A stretch of 37,774 bases of DNA. It comes from Candidatus Coproplasma avistercoris (GTDB taxonomy: Bacteria; Bacillota; Clostridia; Christensenellales; Borkfalkiaceae). The notes under the pieces are model-generated. The model searched no databases. It was not told where the DNA came from and saw nothing but the letters and a program-made list of their open reading frames with translations. The position numbers and the translations under genes were made by a program. The first letter of the stretch is position 1, and each line of letters opens with the position of its first letter. Location: contig DVIK01000003.1 in assembly GCA_018711385.1 (NCBI GenBank), forward strand, positions 1 through 37,774. Reading direction: 5' to 3'. Shown in pieces: positions 8,977 through 16,587 of the stretch.

Positions 8977-8997
8977 ATGCCTCACAGAGCAATTGCA

Positions 8998-9037
8998 AAG
9001 CCCCTCTCGGCGGCATATCTGCCGCCGAGAGGGGCTT
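8998..9037. terminator. Strong hairpin terminator (possibly bidirectional)
   Basis: AAGCCCCTCTCGGCGGCA / TGCCGCCGAGAGGGGCTT 18-bp stem followed by T-rich tract. Confidence 0.85.
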
Positions 9038-9048
9038 GGATTTTTATT

Positions 9049-9744
9049 TTACAACACGTCGAACGTATATCCGTTTTCTCTGTAATACCTTATAAGCCTG
9101 CGCGTGGCCTCGGGCGTGCTCGTCTTATATGTTGAATCGTGCGAAAGCAGCACTACGCGGTCCAGCCCCGCAGAAGTCGCTACGGCGGAGTCGAAAAGTT
9201 GTCCTGCGCCTCCGGGGCACTCCGCGTCGCGCGTGCTTGCGTTCCAGTCAACATACCTCATTCCGTGCCCTGCCGCCGCGGCTATCAGTTCTTCGCGCAG
9301 TCCGTAAGATCCTCCCGGGAAGCGGTACAGGTCTGAACGCTTGCCCGTAATACTTTCTATGACGTCGTTGCATCTGTCTATGTCGGCTATAAGGCTGCGC
9401 GGCGAGCTGTAAATTTCACTGTAATTGTGTGTGTAAGAGTGAACCGCCACGGTGTGCCCGCTCTCCGCTTCACGTTTTATAAGATAGTCGCGCCGCTCCG
9501 CCTGCTGTCCGATGATGAAGAACGTGGCTTTTACATTCTCTTCGTCGAGCACGTCCAGGATTTTGGGCGTCACCCTGTCGCTCGGGCCGTCGTCGAATGT
9601 AAGATACACCGTTTTTGGCGTCTGCGCCGATGCGGAGGCAAGCGAAAAGGCCTCGGTCGAGTTGTTTCGGCCGTAAGCTATCCACAGCACGGCAAATGCC
9701 ACCGCGAGTATCGCCGCCGCGGCGGCAAAGTACTTTCTGTTCAT
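9049..9744 (-). CDS. Polysaccharide deacetylase (NodB-like)
   Basis: VYLTFDDGPSD, VAVHSYTH, RFPGGSYG, LLSHDS motifs; start uncertain (ORF open to 9816). Confidence 0.9.
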   Translation of the reverse strand: MNRKYFAAAAAILAVAFAVLWIAYGRNNSTEAFSLASASAQTPKTVYLTFDDGPSDRVTPKILDVLDEENVKATFFIIGQQAERRDYLIKREAESGHTVAVHSYTHNYSEIYSSPRSLIADIDRCNDVIESITGKRSDLYRFPGGSYGLREELIAAAAGHGMRYVDWNASTRDAECPGGAGQLFDSAVATSAGLDRVVLLSHDSTYKTSTPEATRRLIRYYRENGYTFDVL

Positions 9745-9870
9745 ACAATAAGGTTGCGCGCTTTGCGTAAAATTACAGCAGCTCAAAAAATTTTTTACGC
9801 AAAATTTACTTTTCATGTTTATTTGGTCGTTTGCCGCACATACTGCTTTTAGCTTTCAAGGAGGTTTATT

Positions 9871-10026
9871 ATGAGATTGAACAGCGGCGATTACGCGCCC
9901 CGCAGCGGCTCTTACAAGGTAGTTGACAGCCAGGGCAAAACGGTGAACACCATCTATATCGCGGAGGGCGAAACCTTGCCTCCCACGCAGACCAGCGGCT
10001 GCCACTACGAATTTACCGAAGAATAA
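9871..10026 (+). CDS. Small YjzC-like protein (51 aa)
   Basis: Strong AAGGAGG RBS; MRLNSGDYAPRSGSYKVVDSQGKTVNTIYIAEGETLPPTQTSGCHYEFTEE; resembles the YjzC family; absent from the supplied ORF track. Confidence 0.7.
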   Translation: MRLNSGDYAPRSGSYKVVDSQGKTVNTIYIAEGETLPPTQTSGCHYEFTEE

Positions 10027-10045
10027 AAGCTACACTTAAAGAAGA

Positions 10046-10070
10046 AGGGCGGAGGGAATTCCTCCGCCCT
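10046..10070 (+). terminator. Intrinsic terminator
   Basis: AGGGCGGAGG-GAATT-CCTCCGCCCT followed by GAGTTTTTT. Confidence 0.85.
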
Positions 10071-10100
10071 GAGTTTTTTATGTAAATGTAAATATCGGCT

Positions 10101-10544
10101 TTACGGCAGGTATTCAATAATTTTCTTTCTTTGCCTTGCGTATTCCAAAGTCTGCGCGGCGCCTCCCCATGAGCGGCGTACGCAGGCAAACAGTACGTCA
10201 GCGTTGTCTATCATCCATTCATTGCGGCGGATGATGGCATATTTAAGCGGTACGCGCTCCAATGGCGGATAGAACGTTTCATTGAAATATTCGTTGAGTA
10301 TGTTTATCCGTTCGAGGAATTCGGGGTAGATATACGGGATCACAAGGCAGTTGCGGATATTAGTGAAGCGTTTTTGCAGGTTCTTGACGCACTCTGCGGC
10401 AAAAAGGTCAAAGTTGCCGCTGCCTCCGTTATAGCAAACGAGCCTTTCGTTTCGTTGCGCATAGCCTTCAAGCAGCTCCGATAAAAGTTTCTCCGATGCC
10501 GACGTTTTTCTGAAATCTCTATGTCCGCAGAATGTTACTGTCAT
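10101..10544 (-). CDS. SLOG-family (DUF1273/YpsA-like) protein
   Basis: MTVTFCGHRDF start, VCYNGGSGNFDLFAAECV, NEWMIDNADVLFACVRRSWGGAAQTLEYARQRKKIIEYLP. Confidence 0.75.
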   Translation of the reverse strand: MTVTFCGHRDFRKTSASEKLLSELLEGYAQRNERLVCYNGGSGNFDLFAAECVKNLQKRFTNIRNCLVIPYIYPEFLERINILNEYFNETFYPPLERVPLKYAIIRRNEWMIDNADVLFACVRRSWGGAAQTLEYARQRKKIIEYLP

Positions 10545-10560
10545 AGGGGATACCTTACGG

Positions 10561-10577
10561 GTATTATAACATAATAC
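10561..10577. promoter_or_regulatory. Candidate operator GTATTAT-aac-ATAATAC
   Basis: Perfect 7-bp arms, in the divergent SLOG/XRE intergenic region, overlapping a minus-strand TATAAT. Confidence 0.45.
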
Positions 10578-10690
10578 TTTGTAAATGCAAAGCGAAATCG
10601 AAGTACTGCGGATACGCTCAGTATAAAAATTTCAAATTAGAATATACTGTTACCGACTATTTTCCTGCTAAGGTGAGGAGGTTGGTATAG

Positions 10691-10930
10691 GTGACACTTG
10701 CAGAGGCGCTGTCTTTGCGTATAAATCAGCTCATGGAAGAAAAAAGCCTTACGCAATACAGGCTTGCTCAGCTCAGCGGTCTTGCCGAAACAACCATAGC
10801 CGATATTCGTAAGATGCGTAACAAAGGTACAAATATACAGAACATAAATGCCATTGCGCAGGGACTGGAGATGGATCTGACGGAGTTTTTTAATTCGCCG
10901 CTTTTTTCGCATGAAAATATAACCGATTGA
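10691..10930 (+). CDS. XRE-family HTH regulator
   Basis: INQLMEEKSLTQYRLAQLSGLAETTIADIRKM; GTG start with GAGGAGG upstream. Confidence 0.8.
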   Translation: MTLAEALSLRINQLMEEKSLTQYRLAQLSGLAETTIADIRKMRNKGTNIQNINAIAQGLEMDLTEFFNSPLFSHENITD

Positions 10931-10978
10931 AAGAGATAGAAAAAATATTTTATTGGTGGATTCTTTGTGGAGAGCAGC

Positions 10979-11287
10979 ATGACTGTACAACAGAGGATAG
11001 AAGAGTTATTGAAGCAACGCGGCTGGTCTAAATATAAACTTGCAAAAGAGGCGGGCTTTTATCCCGCAACGGTTTACGATTGGTTTAACGATAAGGGCTA
11101 TACGCCTGACAGAAATTCAATAGAGAGTATTTGCCTTGCGTTTGGTATAACTCAGGCGGAATTTTATAGCGGAGTGGACGAGGGTAACCTCGATACAGAG
11201 CAGACGGCGCTGCTCGAGTTGTTTGCGAAGATCCCGAAAGATAAGCGAAAGATCGTTTTCGAGCTTTTGAAAACATTGGCGGATTAA
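10979..11287 (+). CDS. XRE-family HTH regulator
   Basis: IEELLKQRGWSKYKLAKEAGFYPATVYDWFNDKGYTPDRNSIESICLAFGI; GGAG before ATG 10979 (ORF open from 10967). Confidence 0.8.
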   Translation: MTVQQRIEELLKQRGWSKYKLAKEAGFYPATVYDWFNDKGYTPDRNSIESICLAFGITQAEFYSGVDEGNLDTEQTALLELFAKIPKDKRKIVFELLKTLAD

Positions 11288-11303
11288 AGGAAAGGCTATG
11301 AAA

Positions 11304-11338
11304 AAGCCCTGCAAGATATGCGCTATCTTGCAGGGCTT
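11304..11338 (+). terminator. Intrinsic terminator
   Basis: AAGCCCTGCAAGATA-tgcgc-TATCTTGCAGGGCTT then TTTTTT. Confidence 0.85.
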
Positions 11339-11564
11339 AATGTTTTTTCTGCCGCATACTGCCCCTTTCCGCGAGCGGAACGCCTTCGGCAGGACTTGCC
11401 GCTGCCGCGTCAAAGTCCGAACCGAGCCGTTTCGAGCGACCGACAAGCAACTTAAAAAACCGAGCGGCAGACTGATGTCTGTCCTCTCGATTTGTCTTTA
11501 ATGTACAAAAAGGCTGCGTTTAAAGTGCTTTTGTATGTAAAAAACAGAGGAAAATATCTGTTTT

Positions 11565-13025
11565 TTATGATAGGGTTTTTATTCCTCCAAGTTGATTCAA
11601 TATTTTTTCGCACTCGGGTTTGAAAATGTTTCCTTTATCTACGAGGATAGGCATCAGCTTTCTGATAAGTTCGGCGTTTGCTTCAATAATCTGTTTTGCT
11701 CTTTTGTAGCAATCGTCAATTATTTTATCGAACTCGTCATTAACTTTATTCAGTTTTTCCCGGGTATATTCAATGTCGTCGTTGCGGCCGCTCGTATACC
11801 TTAATTCCAGTCCCATCAGCCCGTCTCTCGACATGCCCAAAAGGATACAATCCACCGTTGTGAGCAGATAATATGTATTATTGTAAAGTTTTTTCAGTAC
11901 TACTTCCTCGGCGATGTAACCTCCCATGATCGCGCAAATAGCATTAAGATAGTCTGATTTTGTGTAGTAGAAGTTGAAATCTTCTTCTTCGTCGTCATAG
12001 TCATATTCGTCATCGTCATCATCATCATCGTCATAGTTTCTGTCGCGGAAGCCTATGCCGCCATTTCCCGAAGTTTCATCGTCGGAATGAATGTTGAAAT
12101 CAATGCCGTCTTCATCGTCGAAATCATCGTCGTATCGGCTTATCGCCGCATTGAAGTACAAGTTGCAGACTGTATCGTTGCCAAGTCTCAACAGGTAATC
12201 ACCGGAATTCAAGCTCCGTGCCACTATAAAGCAACCTATGTTGCGGCAGGCATTTACCATATCGGCCTGTGTGGGCATCTTTCGCGGTAAATCTTCCGAT
12301 TTGCTTTCAAGTATGCGTTCCTTTATCAGTTTTTCCGAAATAAATCCGTTTTCGTCCGATTGTAAAACGCATTCGTTTACCAGAGTCTCGAGCGCCGCAC
12401 ACGAAAAACCGTTGCACAGTTTTGCAAGTTCTTCCATTGTCATCTCAAACGCGCAACTCGTCTTTCCGGCGTAAAACCTGAGTATCTCCACACGCGAGGG
12501 GTAATCCGGATTGCCGATATGTATTTTTTTGTCGATCCTGCCGGGACGGACGAGGGTAGAGGGCAGATTTTCGTAGTTGTTGCAGGTCGCAACAAAAATG
12601 AAATTTTTATTGCTGTTCATGCCGTCGATAAGGGTGAGAAGTTGCGCCAGAATGGCTTTTGAGTGGTCGGAGTAGTATTCTTCGCTTACGTTAGGCAGCA
12701 CTTTGTCCATTTCGTCAAAGAAAATCATCGTCGGCTTGTTGGATTTTCGTGCACTGTCAAAGGCTTTCTTTATCCTTTTAAGAAGCGAACTTTTATCTCC
12801 CGGATTGCCAAGGTCTATGTTTATCATTTCAAGATTGCATAGACTTGCCATTACTTTTGCAAACAATGTTTTGCCCGTTCCCGTTTCGCCGTAAAAAATT
12901 ATGCCTTTGGGTAGTTTTGCTCCGCGCGCCAAGTACATATCTCTGTTATTTATTATTTCGCAAATCCTTTTAAGTTCCTCCTTTTCCTGCGAGTATCCCG
13001 CTATATCCGTTAATTTGTAATTCAT
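11565..13025 (-). CDS. FtsH-like AAA+ ATPase with degenerate M41 peptidase region and acidic insert
   Basis: Walker A GETGTGKT, Walker B MIFFDEMD, SRH RPGRIDKK, AAA lid; C-terminal GGYIAEEV as in FtsH M41 but RNIGC at the HEAGH position; GGAGGTG RBS. Confidence 0.85.
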   Translation of the reverse strand: MNYKLTDIAGYSQEKEELKRICEIINNRDMYLARGAKLPKGIIFYGETGTGKTLFAKVMASLCNLEMINIDLGNPGDKSSLLKRIKKAFDSARKSNKPTMIFFDEMDKVLPNVSEEYYSDHSKAILAQLLTLIDGMNSNKNFIFVATCNNYENLPSTLVRPGRIDKKIHIGNPDYPSRVEILRFYAGKTSCAFEMTMEELAKLCNGFSCAALETLVNECVLQSDENGFISEKLIKERILESKSEDLPRKMPTQADMVNACRNIGCFIVARSLNSGDYLLRLGNDTVCNLYFNAAISRYDDDFDDEDGIDFNIHSDDETSGNGGIGFRDRNYDDDDDDDDEYDYDDEEEDFNFYYTKSDYLNAICAIMGGYIAEEVVLKKLYNNTYYLLTTVDCILLGMSRDGLMGLELRYTSGRNDDIEYTREKLNKVNDEFDKIIDDCYKRAKQIIEANAELIRKLMPILVDKGNIFKPECEKILNQLGGIKTLS

Positions 13026-13146
13026 GTTTTCACCTCCGTAAATTTTGTTTGTAGTTTCATTTTACACCATCTGCATAATAGTGTAATACCGCAAAATGGT
13101 AAATATTTTTGACCCCTTTTTTATGCTCACGTTCAGCTTAATTTGC

Positions 13147-13175
13147 TTGATTTATGACCCCTTTTAGGGTACAAT
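13147..13175 (+). promoter_or_regulatory. Promoter TTGATT-N17-TACAAT of the WYL-like gene, with GACCCCTTTT in the spacer
   Basis: TTGATT 13147-13152, TACAAT 13170-13175; GACCCCTTTT at 13156-13165 and again at 13111-13120. Confidence 0.6.
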
Positions 13176-13196
13176 ACAATAAACGGAGGGAAATTT

Positions 13197-14189
13197 ATGG
13201 ATGAAAAAATAAAGATCAGCGCGCCAAAATCGGTGTACGAACTTTTAAAAAAGGACTGTGAAGATTTCAAAATAACCAAGCCTGACGGTTCTCCTAACAT
13301 GAATGCGTTTCTGAATGGTATAGTTTCTAATTACTATGAGGAATTTGCCGGCGCGGAAGAAAAATTGCGCGACGAGGTAAGCAAAGCCGTTGGAATAGTT
13401 CCGGACCGCTATCGTGAGTCGGTTCTTTTGGATGTGCTGAAGGTATTCACAAAAAAGCAATCGGATAGCGAAAATAAACAGAGCAAGGTCTTTGCTTTCA
13501 AGCCAACCAGGAACGCGGAAAAGGCGGTAATATACATAGAAAATTTACTGTTGCAAAACGAATCGCTCTCTTCGTATTACAGAAGATTGTTTACTGCATA
13601 TTCTCAGAAGACGAAGAACGAACGGGAAAAAATACTTTTCAAGGAGAATTATTTCCTTTTGGTGAAATCGGTTAAAAAGGGAGTAAAGGTGTGTATTTCT
13701 TTTGCGAACGACAATGTTATAAAAGGTGCATCAGTCTATACTGTATGCGCGGCAAAGGAGGAGCTTTTCAATTATGTGCTTTTCTATAACGGCAAACAGA
13801 ATGTTACCGCGAGGCTTGCTGCGGTAAAAACGGTATCGTTACTCGCCGAAAAAAGCGAGATTCCGGAAGGTAATGCAGATCTGTTCAGGCGACAGGCGGA
13901 GTGTGCGCCGCAGTACCCTATGTATAATACAGACAGAGAGCCTATAAAAGTACGGCTTACAGAAAAGGGTAAAGAGCTGTTTAAAAAAATTTATCTGTAT
14001 CGGCCGACGCCCGTCAGTGTAGAGGGGGATATTTATACGTTTAAATGTTCCGCAAACCAGCTTTTATATTACTTTGAACGCTTCGGCGACAGCGCAATCA
14101 TCCTTTCTCCCAAAAAACTTGGTATTTTTATGCGCAACTACTATTATTTTGCTTATAAAAAGTATAAGTCGCTTTACAGCAGAGATTGA
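13197..14189 (+). CDS. Putative RHH/WYL-domain-like transcriptional regulator
   Basis: N-terminal KISAPKSVYELLKKDCEDF...NMNAFLNGIVSNYYEEF resembles RHH; LFNYVLFYNGKQNVTARLAAVKTVSLL and C-terminal YTFKCSANQLLYYFERFGDSAIILSPKKLGIFMRNYYYFAYKKY resemble WYL and its C-terminal extension. Confidence 0.55.
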   Translation: MDEKIKISAPKSVYELLKKDCEDFKITKPDGSPNMNAFLNGIVSNYYEEFAGAEEKLRDEVSKAVGIVPDRYRESVLLDVLKVFTKKQSDSENKQSKVFAFKPTRNAEKAVIYIENLLLQNESLSSYYRRLFTAYSQKTKNEREKILFKENYFLLVKSVKKGVKVCISFANDNVIKGASVYTVCAAKEELFNYVLFYNGKQNVTARLAAVKTVSLLAEKSEIPEGNADLFRRQAECAPQYPMYNTDREPIKVRLTEKGKELFKKIYLYRPTPVSVEGDIYTFKCSANQLLYYFERFGDSAIILSPKKLGIFMRNYYYFAYKKYKSLYSRD

Positions 14190-14276
14190 AAGAGTATCAG
14201 TCGTTGTATGAGTAAGTAATGCTCATAAAATGGCGTTGCTGATATATATCTCATCAGACTCAGTGTTTGACAAGTA

Positions 14277-14313
14277 AAAACCCGAACCGTTTATTTTTAT
14301 CGGTTCGGGTTTT
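14277..14313 (+). terminator. Perfect 13-bp hairpin upstream of the transposase
   Basis: AAAACCCGAACCG - 11 nt - CGGTTCGGGTTTT. Confidence 0.75.
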
Positions 14314-14347
14314 AAAATGTAAAAAATTATTTAAAAGGAGAAAGACA

Positions 14348-15472
14348 ATGAGGACTTTCACAGAAACTGAGCGCAAAAAGATTTTTGAATTATGGCAAAC
14401 AAAGCAGCCAATAAATCGTATTATCGAGCTTACAGGAGCATCGCGCAGTACGGTGTATCGGATAGTTAAAGGTTATGAATGTAATGGGGGAAGCGACGCT
14501 ATTTCACGAAAATACGTTGCAAAACTTGAAACTAAGGTAAGAAGGCTTGAACAAAAGTTAGAAGTTATCAAGAAGGCAGGGTGTTCGCCAAATGCTCCTT
14601 TGCGGGAAAAATTGGTTGCTCTCGAAACTCTGTATGGAAAGTACAGCGTTCATTTGTTGTGCGAAACGATGGGTGTGCCGAGAGGAACGTTTTATAATCA
14701 CATACTACGAAATAAGCGCGACAATACGTGGTACGCAAAACAGCGCGAAATACTCCGTGTAGAAATAAAGAGAGTGTATGATGAAAGTAATCAGGTGTTT
14801 GGTTCAGGCAAAATTACAGCTGTACTTAAAGAGCGCGGTTACAATACGTGCGAGGAAACTGTACGAAGACTTATGAAGGATATGGGACTTGTGAGTATAA
14901 GGCAGAGGGCAAAAGCTCTATATGAACAAGAGAAAAGGAGGGCACCTAAAAATGTGTTGAACCGGCAATTCACTGTCAAAAGACCAAACAGTGTATGGGT
15001 GAGCGATGTTACATGTTATAAGTTCGGAAATAAGATATTCTATATATGCGCAATTCTTGACCTGTATGCTCGAAAGGTTGTAGGATGCAGGGTGGGGTTG
15101 GGTAACAGCACTCAATTTGTAAAAAGAACATTTAAGGAAGCGTATGAGAATAGAAAACCTGAAAAGTTGCTTTTGCATACAGACAGGGGAAGCAATTACG
15201 CCTCCTATACATTCAATTCGTATTTAAAATCTATTGGCGTAACACATTCCTTTTCGCGGGCGTATGTGCCTTATGATAATTCTGTAATGGAGTCTTTCTT
15301 TTCAAATATGAAGAGGGAGGAGTTGTACAGGCGCAAATACCGTTCGGAAAGGGAAATACATAAAGCCATAACCGATTATGTAAACTTTTATAATGATAAG
15401 CGACCGCATATAAGCAACGGGTATAAAACGCCGACTGTGAAAGAAGAGCTGTATTTTAAAAATGTGTCCTGA
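14348..15472 (+). CDS. IS3-family transposase, single ORF (HTH + rve DDE integrase domain)
   Basis: N-terminal HTH; VWVSDVTCYKFG, LLLHTDRGSNYAS, SVMESFFSNMKREEL, YNDKRPH; ATG 14348 with AAAGGAG. Confidence 0.9.
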   Translation: MRTFTETERKKIFELWQTKQPINRIIELTGASRSTVYRIVKGYECNGGSDAISRKYVAKLETKVRRLEQKLEVIKKAGCSPNAPLREKLVALETLYGKYSVHLLCETMGVPRGTFYNHILRNKRDNTWYAKQREILRVEIKRVYDESNQVFGSGKITAVLKERGYNTCEETVRRLMKDMGLVSIRQRAKALYEQEKRRAPKNVLNRQFTVKRPNSVWVSDVTCYKFGNKIFYICAILDLYARKVVGCRVGLGNSTQFVKRTFKEAYENRKPEKLLLHTDRGSNYASYTFNSYLKSIGVTHSFSRAYVPYDNSVMESFFSNMKREELYRRKYRSEREIHKAITDYVNFYNDKRPHISNGYKTPTVKEELYFKNVS

Positions 15473-15477
15473 GACAG

Positions 15478-15495
15478 GGGGTTCAGATTGTAAGG
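15478..15495 (+). repeat. Short direct repeat GGGGTTCAGATTGT(T)AAGG, copy 1
   Basis: Near-identical copy at 15646-15664, within the tRNA-Thr terminator hairpin. Confidence 0.7.
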
Positions 15496-15628
15496 ATTTT
15501 TACTTTTACTTTTCGGTTTAAAACTTTTTTCAAAAGTGCTGTCTCAATGCCTCATTTTGAAAAGTAGAAAAAATGAGGTTAAATCATATAGAACTAGCTC
15601 AAAATTGCATAAAAAAAGAATCACCTTA

Positions 15629-15671
15629 GCAACCGTCCCAACTTAGGGGTTCAGATTGTTAAGGTGATTCA
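15629..15671 (-). terminator. tRNA-Thr terminator
   Basis: GAATCACCTTA / TAAGGTGATTC stem; on the minus strand followed by TTTTTTTATG. Confidence 0.65.
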
Positions 15672-15672
15672 G

Positions 15673-15748
15673 TTGGAGCTACTGGCCGGATTCGAACCGG
15701 CGACCTGCTGATTACGAATCAGCTGCTCTACCAGCTGAGCCACAGTAG
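15673..15748 (-). tRNA. tRNA-Thr (anticodon CGT)
   Basis: Minus strand GCTACTG...GCTGA-TTCGTAA-TCAGC...GGTTCGAATCC...CAGTAGC-T-CCA; acceptor stem pairs fully. Confidence 0.95.
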
Positions 15749-15938
15749 CGTTGACTTTAATATTATACTATATTCAAGGAAAAATGCAAGCATTTTCCCG
15801 CTTGCTTTAATAACTTTTGCAAATCTTTTTGAACGGCGCTTATGGGCTAAAATTTTGCATGGTTCACCGAAAAAAATTCTCTGTTCGCAGATTCTGCTAC
15901 ACCTGCGTGCTATACTGTGAAAAAACGGAGGTGTTACA

Positions 15939-16532
15939 ATGTTCGACAAAAATGACAAAACGTTGTTTGCTATGCGTGCGATATGCATAGTGACAATAAT
16001 CGTGCTCGCCGCGATCAGTACCGCTCTCGGAATACTGCTCATAGTGGCAGGGTATGTGGGCGCGGGCATAATACTGATCGCGCTGTTTCTGTTCTGCTGC
16101 TGGCTGTTCTGGGTATATAACCGCCTGCATATTTCCTACCTGTGCGATATTAAGCTCATACGCAATAAACTCTACGGCGTCGAAAACGGCAGGCTAAGGC
16201 AGCTTTATACCGATGATGAATATTCTGCCGACGAAGAGTTGCGCGATCTGACCAACGACGAGGAACGCGAGGCGCGCAGGAATCGCAGCGATGAAAGAGA
16301 TTTCAAAAATTACGGCGAATCGCTCGAACGGCTGCATGCCGCGGGAGCGATACATGACGGCGAATACGAAAAACTTGCGGAATTGTTCTATTACGGCAAT
16401 GACGACGGCGCTTCGGCGGCGGCCGTGATAAAAGAGATTACCGCCCTTTACGTAAAATTTTATACGCACAAAATGGACAGAGAGCAGTATGAATCGTCCA
16501 AAAGGGAGCTGCTTTCCGGACTTGGCGAATAA
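15939..16532 (+). CDS. Hypothetical two-TM membrane protein
   Basis: GGAGG RBS; two hydrophobic segments followed by charged cytoplasmic region. Confidence 0.7.
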   Translation: MFDKNDKTLFAMRAICIVTIIVLAAISTALGILLIVAGYVGAGIILIALFLFCCWLFWVYNRLHISYLCDIKLIRNKLYGVENGRLRQLYTDDEYSADEELRDLTNDEEREARRNRSDERDFKNYGESLERLHAAGAIHDGEYEKLAELFYYGNDDGASAAAVIKEITALYVKFYTHKMDREQYESSKRELLSGLGE

Positions 16533-16587
16533 AGGTGTGCTGCGGTAACCGCAACATATTTTTCGCGTGCCGCAAGTAAAATACGGT

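Larger units (their letters stand above)
14255..15546 (+). mobile_element. IS3-family-like insertion sequence (approximate ends)
   Basis: Transposase flanked by imperfect inverted ends: left AGACTCAGTG-TTTGACAAGTAAAAACCCGAA, right (revcomp) TGAGACAGCACTTTTGAAAAAAGTTTTAAACCGAA; no clear target duplication. Confidence 0.5.

Noticed and set aside
11985-12045. TCA/TCG-rich microsatellite-like tract
   Set aside because: It encodes the in-frame acidic Asp/Glu insert of the AAA+ protein, so it was not called a separate repeat, although length variation could be checked.
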